From: Spiroplasma endosymbiont of Asaphidion curtum
GTDB lineage: Bacteria > Bacillota_I > Bacilli_A > Mycoplasmatales > Nriv7
Direction: 5' to 3'
Length of the DNA: 64,000 bases
NCBI RefSeq assembly: GCF_964031085.1
Contig: NZ_OZ035001.1
Location: 124,001-188,000 of the forward strand
A program made the position numbers and the translations under genes. Each line of letters opens with the position of its first letter. Position 1 is the stretch's first letter. Of the stretch, positions 9,275 to 18,817 are shown piece by piece. Below the pieces are notes generated by a model, which was given only the letters and a program-made list of their open reading frames with translations, was not told where the DNA came from and did no database searches.

Positions 9275-9487
9275 CTACTTTTTAATTTCTTTTTCATCTT
9301 GTTCTAACAAATTTCGTTTAAACTTTGCAATAAATATTCGTTGTGAATAAGTAAAATCTTTTGGTAGCTGTTTTGCTTCACTACCATATTTCTTTTTATC
9401 TTTAAAAAACCGATAAATATTAACTGCAATATAATATGCTAGTAATAATGTTAAAATCGTAAAAAATACTAATCCAAATATACTCAT
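9275..9487 (-). CDS. Small plectrovirus membrane protein (70 aa)
   Basis: AAGGAGAAAAGAAAG precedes the ATG. One N-terminal membrane helix (MSIFGLVFFTILTLLLAYY) is followed by a highly charged tail (KDKKKYGSEAKQL, ending DEKEIKK). The stop is 9 bases before the next start. It is identical in the second prophage copy and is probably a minor virion or assembly protein. Confidence 0.75.
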   Translation of the reverse strand: MSIFGLVFFTILTLLLAYYIAVNIYRFFKDKKKYGSEAKQLPKDFTYSQRIFIAKFKRNLLEQDEKEIKK

Positions 9488-9500
9488 CTTTCTTTTCTCC

Positions 9501-9710
9501 TTAATTTTCTAATTCATATTTTTTTAAACAATTATGTTCAACAAAATCAACACAAAGTCAATTATCACCAACTAAATCAGTTCTAACAGAATCAACTGCA
9601 GATTTAGACGCTCAAATTTTTTGTTCTAATCCAGTTTTTTTATTAATAGAATATATAAACTCTTGACAATAATCTTTACCAGGCTCATCCACACTAACTC
9701 ACATTTTCAT
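9501..9710 (-). CDS. Small cytoplasmic plectrovirus protein (69 aa)
   Basis: GGAG lies 8 bases upstream of the ATG at 9710, which starts MKMWVSVDEPGKDY. A longer in-frame ATG exists upstream but without a ribosome-binding site. There is no membrane segment. Acidic and aromatic residues and three cysteines (DYCQEF, WLCVDF, HNCLKKY) are present. It may be a DNA-binding or regulatory protein; I do not recognise it. Confidence 0.65.
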
Positions 9711-9901
9711 TTCTAAAACTCCAAAACTATTTTTTACTACACCAAATCAAATAAATTGCAATAACTTAGTTAAATAACTCAACTCATCCATAACTAGCGG
9801 GCGGAGCATACGCTTTCCGCACCGCTTCGCCACTATAAACATCAACCAAGATGTTTTTTTATTTACCTTTATTCTTAAGGCACCTTAAAACACCTTTAAA
9901 A
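9711..9901. other. Prophage intergenic region with GC-rich hairpin
   Basis: In a genome with very low GC, bases 9797-9830 are strongly GC-rich. They contain GCGGA-GC-ATAC-GC-TT-TCCGC, a hairpin at 9801-9820, flanked by further GC repeats. Nearby are a perfect TTAAGG/CCTTAA hairpin near 9876-9891 and a stem AACATC/GATGTT with a T-run at 9838-9860. The region is identical in the second prophage. Such structure is expected of a single-strand replication origin or packaging signal; the assignment is inference. Confidence 0.5.
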
Positions 9902-10225
9902 TTAATTTTTAAAATAATTAAAACTTACATCCTTTTTATCGTTCTCTTTTTCAGCAATAAAAAAATTTAACAATTCTTGTCCTATAATCAAATTAGACTC
10001 CTGCTCTTTTTTGTTAACTGAAACCAACTGATACTCACCATTTCTAATTATTCCAATACAAATAGAATTTTCATATTTGCCTTTATAAACAAATCGTTTT
10101 GAAAATCAAATACCAATAGGATTACTAAATCACGGAATTTCTGGTGCTTTAATAAGAATTGCGTTTTGTGTTTCTTTTAAAAGATATTTTTTAGTATTTA
10201 AAAAAATATTTTCAATATTTCTCAC
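9902..10225 (-). CDS. First plectrovirus gene, cytoplasmic protein (107 aa)
   Basis: AAGGAAGG is placed 7 bases before a GTG at 10225 but only 1 base before an in-frame ATG at 10231, so the GTG is the better start. The protein has no membrane segment. It is rich in Lys, Asn and Ile, with an aromatic cluster PWFSNPIGIWFSKR near residue 28-41 and a charged C-terminus. Small soluble first-region proteins of filamentous phages are often single-strand DNA-binding proteins. I infer that role weakly and see no diagnostic motif. Confidence 0.65.
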
Positions 10226-10494
10226 ATACATACCTTCCTTACAAATATATTTAGTTATATTAAACTAAGTTATATTTAACTTAGTTATCTAACTAAGTTA
10301 AATATTTATTTTTTTAAACATTTATGTTTAACAAAATTTGTTAGTAAACTTTGTTTACTAATTAACTTAGTTTATTACTATCAAGGCACAAAAAAATACA
10401 AGGCATAACTAAAAATAATAAATATTAATTTAACCTTATATTTCTTGTAATAAATAAATGAGCTCGTATTTATTTATTAATTAAAAGCAAGTTT
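10226..10494. other. Prophage non-coding region with stacked palindromes
   Basis: The stretch from about 10250 to 10380 is built from repeated inverted units of AACTTAGTTA/TAACTAAGTT and from AAACATTTATGTTT and AAACTTTGTTTA palindromes. It lies between the right terminal repeat and the first phage gene. It probably holds the replication origin and the promoter of the operon. The same sequence recurs at 61477-61745. Confidence 0.5.
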
Positions 10495-12102
10495 GTAGAA
10501 ACCAAAATCTTGTCATATGTATATGGTTTCTACAATTATACTGTTTTTATCTATTGATAAATGAAATTTTTTTAAAATAAGTTTTTTAACTTCTTCAATA
10601 ATTGAATTACGAGAATTATCTTCTATTGTACCGATATTAAAATAACGATTTTTAATTTGTTGAATTAAATTAGTAATTTTTTTTTGTTCATCGTTATCTT
10701 TGCGTATTGAATTACTAAGTCCTGACGGCCCGGCTTCTTGCAAATCTCTTTGTGGAATATAATTTTGTTGATTTATATTAAAAGTTACAAATATACCTCC
10801 TCTATATCTAAATGATAAATTAGTTCCATAAGATCACGCATTATAATTAATTGTAATAATTGCTGAATTTTCTGTAATACTTCTGGGAACAACATATAAA
10901 TTTGATTCTGTTAATAATTCTTCCGGGATTTCTTCATTTATTAATTTTAATTTGACTTCTTTAATAAATTTTTTTAATATTGTTTCACTATTGGTGTCGT
11001 TAATTTCTCCCAAATCAAATCCAGAATTATTATTTATGCCAAATAAATATGATAGAATTTTTTTTCGGTGTATTTTTTTATAAATAACTGTTTTTTTATT
11101 TTTCTTTTTATTTTTATATGATATTATTTTTCCATTATTTTTTGATTCTTTAATTTTAATAGAATCGGGTTCATTGTTATTATCATTTTTAATTTGTTGA
11201 ATTAAATCAACAACTATTTTTTCATCAGCAACAATTTTACAAATTGGATTACTATTTACTGCTTGTTCATCAACTGATATGCTTTGATTTATTCCACTTG
11301 TTTCTGGTTGTTCCGCTGCTATCGTCATAAACCTAAAAATATTAATAGAAAAAGGATCATTTTCGTTATCGTACAACCTTAAAAAATTTTGATCTATAAT
11401 AAAATCAACATAAAACAAATTATCATGAAAACCATCATCATCATATTTTCGAAAATAAATTCTAAGTATTAAATTATTATTAATCTCACTCTTAATAATC
11501 ATTCAAAAATCAAATAAATTTCTATATTCTGGATCATTAATTTTGTATTCTTTTAATTTAATCATTATTTTTCTTAAAAAATCTGATAATTTTTCTTCAT
11601 CTGTTGATTTATCAAGAAGATTATATTTTTTACTAAAATCACAACGAATTCGCATTAAAACTTCATAATTATTTTTAAATATTATATTAAACCCTTTGTC
11701 TTGTTGTATATTACTATCTATCATAAAATTATCGGTTTTTAAATTTTCTTTTCTTTCTTTTAAAATAAACCTTATTAATTCATTAGCAAAATTATTATTA
11801 AAGTTTAAATCGTTAATATTATAATCTGAAAAAACATTAACAAGCTTATTTTTAATAAATAATAATAAACTTAAAAAAATTTTTTCATCTGATGTTAGTT
11901 CGGTATCTAAATTTTTTTCTGTAGAATAATTTGTTCTTTTAATTCTTTTTAATTTTAAATTATTTACTTGTTGATAATTATTAACATTGTTATCACTATT
12001 TTTGATAGTTTCTTGTTTTTGATAAGAACTAGCAGCAATTACTGTTGGCATAACAGTTCCGCTAATTGTTAATACACTTAATAAACTTAAAAGTTTTTTC
12101 AT
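10477..12102 (-). pseudogene. Large secreted multi-module protein with R-x-K-R motif, truncated by the prophage
   Basis: The ATG at 12102 follows AAAAGGA by 10 bases; a TTG three codons upstream is less likely. Residues 1-27 are a signal peptide (MKKLLSLLSVLTISGTVM) and RIKR follows at about residue 50-53. Four alpha/beta modules of 60-80 residues follow, recognisable by endings such as NSAIITI and by repeated LIQQIKN helices, separated by charged low-complexity linkers. UGA-Trp codons read through at 11505 and 10833. The host frame breaks at 10533, where the prophage begins. The last 19 codons to the TAA at 10477 are phage sequence, and the probable remainder lies at 3228-3392. Function unknown; secretion is well supported. 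Confidence 0.65.
10495..10533 (-). repeat. Right inverted terminal repeat of the prophage
   Basis: GTAGAAACC and GGTTTCTAC form a perfect 9-bp inverted pair at the two sides of this 39-base end (the loop includes ATATACATATGACAAG). The same 39 bases start the second prophage copy at 61438, immediately after unrelated IS30 sequence, which fixes the phage boundary. Confidence 0.7.
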
Positions 12103-12163
12103 ATTAATCAAATCCTTTTCGTGAATTTTTACTAATTAATAAAATTTATTAAATAATCAACAT
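12103..12163 (-). promoter_or_regulatory. Conserved leader of secreted-protein genes (second copy)
   Basis: Read on the minus strand this carries the same order of elements as the leader at 2069-2124: an AT palindrome (TTTTATTAATTAGTAAAA) and then ATTCACGAAAAGGA before the ATG. The rest of the gap up to 12347 is AT-rich, with a TATAAT box near 12246 that may serve the transposase gene on the plus strand. Confidence 0.55.
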
Positions 12164-12347
12164 GCTTTTTCCAAATCTTAGTCTGGAATCTATTCACTTT
12201 GCAGTTTCATTATATACCGTCAAACAAAAAAATTCTACTTTTACTATAATAGACTTCTTACAATACTATGATAGTAACTGAAAATTGTATTATTGAAGCA
12301 AATAAATTAAACTTTATTAAAATTACTACCAAGAAAGGTGATTTTTT

Positions 12348-13730
12348 ATGTTAGAAATTAATAATAATTTAAAAACGATAGAAAACAAGCATTGATTAAG
12401 TTTATTTACAACGCATAAAAATATGTACACCAATAAATGTGAACAATTAGCTAACGAATATGAAAAATTAGATGAATACTTATATAAATATCATTATCGG
12501 TTAAAACAAGGTTATAAAGTAGTTCATTTTGCACCAAGAACAATTATTACAATTTTTGGTGAAGTTATTTTTAAACGACGTCGATATAAATATTGAAATC
12601 AAAAATCAGGTAAATTTGAATATGTATGTTTACTAGATAAAGAAATTGGTTTATTACCGAAACAACGCATTTATTTTGATGTCCAATTTAAAGTTTTAAG
12701 TCTTTTGGGCGATGGTAAACGCTATAGCGATGTTTTAGATGCTCTAAATCATTGTTATATTTCAAAAGGTAGCATTTCAAATATTTTAAATAAATACGAT
12801 ATTGCTGAATATTTTCAACTCGCAGAAAAAGAAACTAAAACTAGAATTGATGTCAAAAATAAGGATTTATATATTCAACTAGATGAGACATTTTTAGCGA
12901 CATTAGATCAGAAAGTTAAACAAGACCAAAGAATTCGTTTAGTTACTTTTCATACCGGGCATAAAGAAAAAAATTACAAAAATGCTCGTAGAGAATTAGA
13001 AAACAAACGAGGTCATTTTCTAATGTTAAAAGTTGGTAAACGAATAAATACAATGGATTATCGTGATTTATTAATTAAGGAATTACAAAAACATTATGTG
13101 AATATTAATTATGACAGAATAATTGTTTGTGGCGATGGTGATTCTTGAATTAGAGAAATTGCCAATAGTTTCGGTAATGTTAGATATATTTTAGATGGTT
13201 ACCATGCTATTAAAAAATTAAAACAAACGGCATTTAATATTGTTTTTGAAAATCGCAAAGTAACACTAAATAGTTGAATTAAATTATATAAAGATGGAAA
13301 TCATCAAGAATTAATCAAAACCATTCGTAATATTGCTAAAAATGAATTAAATAAAGATATTAAAACAAATTTAAGGAAAGCGAGTAATTATTTCAGTAAT
13401 AATAAGCATGGTATTCATAATCAAAATTTAGAATGAAATATCGGCTGTAGCATTGAAAGTGATGTATCACATTTGGTAAAACAACAATTAGGATACGGGG
13501 CAAAAATATATAATCATAAGAATTTAAATAACCTATTACATTTAAGAATGGCAAATTTAAACAAATTAAATGTATTACATTATATTAATGAAAATATTAA
13601 TTCAGAAATAGAAATCAGAAAAGAAATATATAAAAATTCATTATGAAATAAATATAATAATAAAAATGATGATAGTTGAATTAATTATAAAGGTAATGCT
13701 GTAACAAATAAATATAATAGATTTAAGTAA
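12348..13730 (+). CDS. ISLre2-family (UPF0236) transposase, 460 aa
   Basis: AAGAAAGGTGA precedes the ATG. The sequence has the N-terminal FKRRRYKYW basic block, the KQRIYFDV and LLGDGKRY motifs, the LDETF and CGDGDSWIR acidic segments, and the conserved DGYHAIK histidine region seen in ISLre2/UPF0236 transposases. Four UGA-Trp codons are read through and no frameshift is present, so this is the only intact copy in the window; broken copies lie at 29219-30701 and 46452-46953. The element ends could not be defined, but a 147-bp sequence 44 bases after the stop recurs after the other copies. Confidence 0.8.
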
Positions 13731-13773
13731 GTAAAAATATTAGTTAAAATTTAATAAAATTAATAATTTTTCA

Positions 13774-13920
13774 TTGTGTAAAAATTCAATAATATGATAG
13801 AATGGTAATGAATAAAAAGAACAATAACAAGAAAGGCGGGGTTGGTTTAGTAATTAAATAATATAATTAGCTGATTGTTTTACTTCTTCAAAGCAATACC
13901 TAAGAAAACTAAACGCGACC
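13774..13920 (+). repeat. 147-bp repeat with promoter and conserved mini-ORF, copy 1
   Basis: It begins with TTGTGT, 18 bases, TAGAAT (a sigma-70-like promoter) and continues with a 17-codon frame (MNKKNNNKKGGVGLVIK, 13808-13861). It ends with ACTAAACGCGACC. Copies at 30908-31054 and 46962-47108 keep both the promoter and the frame. A second frame, shifted +1, encodes a hydrophobic stretch (IISWLFYFF). All three copies diverge immediately after GCGACC, so this may be the right end of the ISLre2 element or a truncated host gene carried with it. Confidence 0.6.
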
Positions 13921-14297
13921 GACTTGGTACATAATCTTTAATTTTATCTACTATTTTGATAATATTATTTCCTAGGTGAAGTACAAATGTTAGATAAATA
14001 CAAAGACGAAAATGAATTTTATAGTCTAATAGGCATAAAATATAAAACTTTCATGGAAATGGTAGAAATTTTAAAAGAAGCTGAAGCTAAACAAAAACAA
14101 ATTGGTGGTAGACCAAATAAATTATCAATAGAGCAAAGATTACTTATGACTTTAGAATACTGAAAAGAATATAGTACATATCGTATTATTGCAAAAAAAT
14201 ATAATATTAGTCATGTTAGTTGTATTCGTAATATCTTTTGAGTTGAAAATACTCTAATAAAAAATAGTCACTTTCATATACCTGGCAAAAAGATATT
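13921..14297 (+). pseudogene. IS5-like element A, 5' half (transposase N-terminus)
   Basis: The left terminal repeat GACTTGGTACATAA is followed by a transposase start at 13987 (MLDKYKDENEFYSLIG). About 104 residues remain before the element is broken at 14297 by the end of IS5-like element B. Without the DDE domain it is inactive. Confidence 0.8.
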
Positions 14298-14344
14298 AGA
14301 CTTCTTGCATTACTTATTAAAATAATTACAAATTATTTGTAAAT
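14298..14344 (+). repeat. Left end fragment of IS5-like element B
   Basis: 47 bases start with AGACTTCTTGCATTACTTAT, the terminal repeat of the full element at 18818-19901. They sit inside the broken IS5-like A copy and are themselves cut by an IS30, giving three nested insertions. Confidence 0.75.
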
Positions 14345-15426
14345 GCCAAATTGTAAAGTTAAGTGCAACTAAATTATTTTTCTAACCAAATATTCGATTG
14401 GTGAAAGATAATTTAGTATTTTTCTTGGTCTTTGGTTTAAAGACAATATAAATTTATGAACTGCATTTTTAGTAGTATTTGAAAAATTAAATTTTTTAGG
14501 AAATTTTTCTCTAATTAAACCATTAGTATTTTCATTAGTACCTCTTTGTCAAGGCGAATACGCATTAGCAAAATAAATTTTCACATTTAAATTTTTTTCA
14601 AGTTGTTGTCAATTAGAAAATTCTTTACCCCTATCAAATGTTATAGTCTTAACAAGATTATTTGGAAGAATTGATAAATAATGGCTAATGTTTTCGTTAA
14701 CAACTTTAGTAGTTCTATTTTCAACTAACATTGCTAAAGTAAATCTTGATGTTCTTTCAACTAAAGTTATTAAACATGATTTACTTTTACCTCGTGATGA
14801 TACTACAGTATCACCTTCTCAATGACCAACAGTTATACGATTATTAACATTAATATTTCGTTCTTTAATTGATTTACCATTAAATTTACCGCGATTTTCT
14901 TGAGATTTTCGTTTCTTACCTTTTCTTCTTAAATTTTTATTAGTAACTTTTTCAAGTAATCCAGAATAAATTCAATTGTAAATTGTTTTAAAACTAATAA
15001 TTCATTCTTTATGAAAATTTTTAATTCTGCCATAAATTTGTTCAGGCGATCAACCTAATAGTAATTTTTGTTGTACATATTTTACTAATTCTCTATTTTT
15101 AAACTTATGAAAATAAACATGTGATTGTTTTCTGTTTTCTGCTTTATTTTGTGCAATTAATGAAAAATAATGATTACTATCTTTATTTCTATTGACTTCT
15201 CGAATAATAGTACTAATACTTCGATTAAGATTTTTAGCTATTTCACTAATTTTTACTTTAAACTTCAATTGATTCTCAATATAAATTCTTTCATATATGC
15301 CAAGATGTTTGTAACCCATATAAAAACTCCTTGCTTTGTTTTTTCTAAAATAAACTTAGCATCATGAAATTTTTATATGAGATTTTTTGCAATTTTATTT
15401 ACTTGCACTTACAAGTATAATTCAGC
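14345..15426 (-). mobile_element. IS30-family element, complete (copy 1)
   Basis: The element is 1082 bp, the same length as the copies at 17710, 45106 and 49970. It has imperfect terminal inverted repeats: GCCAAATTGTAAAGTTAAGT at one end and GCTGAATTATACTTGTAAGT at the other. It lies 46 bases upstream of asnS with its transposase divergent from it. Confidence 0.9.
14369..15319 (-). CDS. IS30-family transposase, 316 aa
   Basis: The protein has an N-terminal helix-turn-helix (ISEIAKNLNRSISTIIREV). A DDE core follows with GHWEGDTV for the first Asp, FDRGKEF for the second, and the Glu in QRGTNENTNGLIREKFP. The tail RPRKILNYLSPIEYL is typical of IS30. An AAGGAG site precedes the ATG at 15319. 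UGA-Trp codons are used throughout. The length fits a functional enzyme of the family (300-350 residues). Confidence 0.92.
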
Positions 15427-15432
15427 TATAAT
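15403..15432 (+). promoter_or_regulatory. Hybrid promoter at the IS30/asnS junction
   Basis: TTGCAC inside the IS30 end (15403-15408) lies 18 bases before TATAAT (15427-15432), which begins exactly at the first host base after the element. The pair points at asnS, whose start is 41 bases downstream. The IS may have supplied the -35 box. Confidence 0.55.
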
Positions 15433-15472
15433 TAAAAAAATATTATTCATTTTGAAAAGAGGGAAAATATTA

Positions 15473-16828
15473 ATGTTAATTAAAAAACTTTATAAAACAT
15501 ATAAAACCATTGTTGGTCAAGAAATTACTTTAAAAGGTTGAGTACGAACTAATCGCAATTCTGGTAAAGTAGGTTTTATTAGTTTAAATGATGGTAGTTA
15601 TTTGGATAGTATTCAAGTTGTTTATAATCAAGAAATTAAAACTTTTAATTTCATTAAAAGTTTGCGAACAGGTGCTTCAATTGCAGTAACAGGAGTATTA
15701 ATTTTGCCAGATAAAGGTAATGAATTGTTTGAAATTAAAGCAACAAATATAAAAATATATAATAATGCTGTGGAACAATATCCATTACAAAAAAAAGAAC
15801 ATTCTAATGAATATTTACGAGAAATTGCTCATTTAAGAGCACGAACTAATAAGTTTTGAGCTATTTTTAAGATTAGAAGTAGTGTTAGTTATGCGATTCA
15901 TTGTTTTTTTCAAGGAAATGACTTTTTATATTTGCATTCACCAATTATTACTAGTAATGATGCTGAAGGCGCAGGTGAAGCATTTATTGTCACAACTCGT
16001 GAAGATAATAATTATCAACAAGATTTCTTTTCTAAAAAGGCTAATTTAACTGTTTCTGGACAATTAAATGCTGAAGCATATACACAAGCATTTAATCGTG
16101 TTTATACTTTTGGGCCAACCTTTCGAGCAGAGAAGTCTCATACTTCTCGTCATGTAGCGGAATTTTGAATGGTAGAGCCAGAAGTGGCATATAGTTCGTT
16201 AGAAGAAAATATGAAATTAGGGGAAGATTTAATTAAATATATTATTAATTATATTTTAGAAAATAATAAAAAAGAATTAAAGTTTTTAAATGATAATGTT
16301 GATAATAATTTATTAGATAAACTAAATACAATAATAACTGTTAAGTTTATAGTTATGACTTATGATGATGCGATTATGGAATTAGTTAAAGTTAAAGACC
16401 GTTTTGAAAATCAAAATATTCATTGAGGAATGGATTTACAAACTGAACATGAAAGATATTTATGTGAACAATTAACTAATAAACCAACATTTATTACTAA
16501 CTATCCTCAAGCTATTAAAGCATTTTATATGAAAACTAATGAGGATAATAAAACTGTTCAAGCGATGGATTTATTAGTTCCTGGAATTGGTGAATTAATT
16601 GGTGGTAGTCAAAGGGAAGATAATTATGAAAAGTTATTATCAAAAATGCAAACGACTAATTTAGATATTAAAGATTTTCAATGATATTTAAATTTAAGAC
16701 AATATGGTTATGCTCCAAGTGGTGGTTTTGGTTTAGGATTAGAAAGATTAATTATGTATTTGACAGGAGTGACAAATATTCGTGATGTTTTACCCTTTCC
16801 ACGCGTACCTAATAGTTTAGAATTTTAA
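15473..16828 (+). CDS. asnS: Asparaginyl-tRNA synthetase
   Basis: This charges tRNA-Asn with asparagine in the cytoplasm. The 451 residues begin with an OB-fold anticodon-binding domain ([20 protein letters not shown]). The class II core follows: motif 1 near [13 protein letters not shown], motif 2 [18 protein letters not shown] and motif 3 [26 protein letters not shown] and EGAGEAF are typical of AsnRS rather than AspRS. A GAGGGAAAA site precedes the ATG. Four UGA-Trp codons interrupt standard-code frames, but the gene is intact. An IS30 sits directly upstream and probably reshaped the promoter. A strong terminator follows. Confidence 0.95.
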
Positions 16829-16830
16829 GA

Positions 16831-16864
16831 AAAGATAAAGTTTTAATAAACTTTATCTTTTTAT
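16831..16864 (+). terminator. Rho-independent terminator of asnS
   Basis: A 13-bp stem (AAAGATAAAGTTT / AAACTTTATCTTT) with a TAAT loop follows the asnS stop within 3 bases and runs into T-rich sequence. Confidence 0.85.
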
Positions 16865-16867
16865 ATT

Positions 16868-17044
16868 AGACTTGGTACATAACTATAACTAGCTTAATTC
16901 AAAATTATATATTCCTGAAATTAAGTTAAATCGTAATCCAAATCTTCTAATCTTATTGCGATAACGATAAACTAGTATTTTAAATCTTTTTAATCTAGCA
17001 AAAACATGTTCAATGGCAATTCTAACTTTACTTAAAAAGCTATT
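16868..17044 (-). pseudogene. IS5-like element A, 3' end fragment
   Basis: Starting with AGACTTGGTACATAACTATA, this is the transposase C-terminus in reverse (ending SGIYNFELS). The fragment stops where an IS5-like B copy begins at 17045. About 45 residues remain. Confidence 0.8.
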
Positions 17045-17709
17045 AGACTTCTTGCATTACTTATTAAAATAATTACAAATTATTTGTAAATAAAAAATAC
17101 TATATAGTAATTTCTAACTTTTATTAGGTTAATACTTATGGATTTTATTAAATGTGTAAATTTTGACACAACAAAAAATTATTTTATTATTTAAATTTAA
17201 TTTTAAATAAATATTTTATGTTATCTATAATTGCAAATTATAAATTGAAGCAATTAAATTAAATCTTAAACTAAATCGTTTTCTACGATTACGATATTTT
17301 TCAGTAATAATTTTAAATTTTTTAAGAATAGCAAAAATATTTTCAATAATAATTCTCATTTTTGAAATTAATTTATTATTATGTTTTTGTTCTTTATTTA
17401 AAGGGTTTTTCTTTGTTTTTTTCTTAGGTATTAGAACATTACTATGAATTTTTTGTATTCCTTGATAACCATTATCAACTATTAATTTAGTATTTTTTAA
17501 AATTGGGATTTTTGATTCTTTAAATAAACAAAAATCATGCTTTTTACCGAGAGAAAAATTTGTTGCAATAATTATTTTGCTTTCTTTTTCAATAATTACT
17601 TGTGTTTTAATAGTGTGTTTTTTCTTTTTTCCTGAATAAGATTGTTTTTGTCTTTTTTTGGGCGTTGAATGGGTGTTTCTGTAGCATCAATAATAATTGT
17701 TTTATCATT
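17045..17709 (-). pseudogene. IS5-like element B, truncated copy
   Basis: The left terminal repeat and the C-terminal part of the transposase (from about IIIDATETP to SIYNLQL) are present, identical to the complete copy at 18818-19901. The N-terminal half is lost where the IS30 element begins at 17710. The A7-G frameshift site is retained (17651-17657). Confidence 0.85.
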
Positions 17710-18791
17710 GCTGAATTATACTTGTAAGTGCAAGTAAATAAAATTGCAAAAAATCTCATATAAAAATTTCATGATGCTAAGTTTATTTTAGAAAAAACAA
17801 AGCAAGGAGTTTTTATATGGGTTACAAACATCTTGGCATATATGAAAGAATTTATATTGAGAATCAATTGAAGTTTAAAGTAAAAATTAGTGAAATAGCT
17901 AAAAATCTTAATCGAAGTATTAGTACTATTATTCGAGAAGTCAATAGAAATAAAGATAGTAATCATTATTTTTCATTAATTGCACAAAATAAAGCAGAAA
18001 ACAGAAAACAATCACATGTTTATTTTCATAAGTTTAAAAATAGAGAATTAGTAAAATATGTACAACAAAAATTACTATTAGGTTGATCGCCTGAACAAAT
18101 TTATGGCAGAATTAAAAATTTTCATAAAGAATGAATTATTAGTTTTAAAACAATTTACAATTGAATTTATTCTGGATTACTTGAAAAAGTTACTAATAAA
18201 AATTTAAGAAGAAAAGGTAAGAAACGAAAATCTCAAGAAAATCGCGGTAAATTTAATGGTAAATCAATTAAAGAACGAAATATTAATGTTAATAATCGTA
18301 TAACTGTTGGTCATTGAGAAGGTGATACTGTAGTATCATCACGAGGTAAAAGTAAATCATGTTTAATAACTTTAGTTGAAAGAACATCAAGATTTACTTT
18401 AGCAATGTTAGTTGAAAATAGAACTACTAAAGTTGTTAACGAAAACATTAGCCATTATTTATCAATTCTTCCAAATAATCTTGTTAAGACTATAACATTT
18501 GATAGGGGTAAAGAATTTTCTAATTGACAACAACTTGAAAAAAATTTAAATGTGAAAATTTATTTTGCTAATGCGTATTCGCCTTGACAAAGAGGTACTA
18601 ATGAAAATACTAATGGTTTAATTAGAGAAAAATTTCCTAAAAAATTTAATTTTTCAAATACTACTAAAAATGCAGTTCATAAATTTATATTGTCTTTAAA
18701 CCAAAGACCAAGAAAAATACTAAATTATCTTTCACCAATCGAATATTTGGTTAGAAAAATAATTTAGTTGCACTTAATTTTACAATTTGGC
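17710..18791 (+). mobile_element. IS30-family element, complete (copy 2)
   Basis: The element is 1082 bp with the same imperfect terminal repeats as copy 1. It interrupts an IS5-like B element on its left and is followed after 26 bases by a second, complete IS5-like B. Confidence 0.9.
17817..18767 (+). CDS. IS30-family transposase, 316 aa
   Basis: The sequence appears identical to the product of copy 1, with the same helix-turn-helix and DDE residues (GHWEGDTV, FDRGKEF, NENTNGLIREKF). AAGGAG lies before the ATG. No frameshift is visible, so it is probably active. Confidence 0.92.
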
Positions 18792-18817
18792 TTATAACAT
18801 ATATAATTTTATATAAT

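Larger units (their letters stand above)
3393..10533 (-). mobile_element. Integrated plectrovirus (filamentous Spiroplasma phage), complete
   Basis: Twelve genes lie on one strand in filamentous-phage order: hairpin-rich region, a cytoplasmic protein, small membrane proteins, a 77-residue coat protein, a Zot-like ATPase, membrane proteins, a 618-residue minor coat protein, a lipoprotein and a DDE transposase. The 7.1-kb length is in the range of known plectroviruses (SpV1-, SVTS2- and SkV1-like). A second copy in the opposite orientation starts at 61438. That copy defines the right boundary exactly, because the flanks diverge there (secreted-protein gene here, IS30 there). The left boundary is inferred from the inverted terminal repeat and from where host coding sequence resumes. 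Confidence 0.85.

Noticed and set aside
13774-13920. tRNA or tRNA-like gene in the 147-bp repeat
   Set aside because: The end arms pair for only about 7 bases and there is no D, anticodon or T arm.
15170-15367. 65-codon frame opposite the IS30 transposase start, repeated at each IS30 copy
   Set aside because: It is the antisense of the transposase N-terminus with no ribosome-binding site; it recurs only because the IS recurs.
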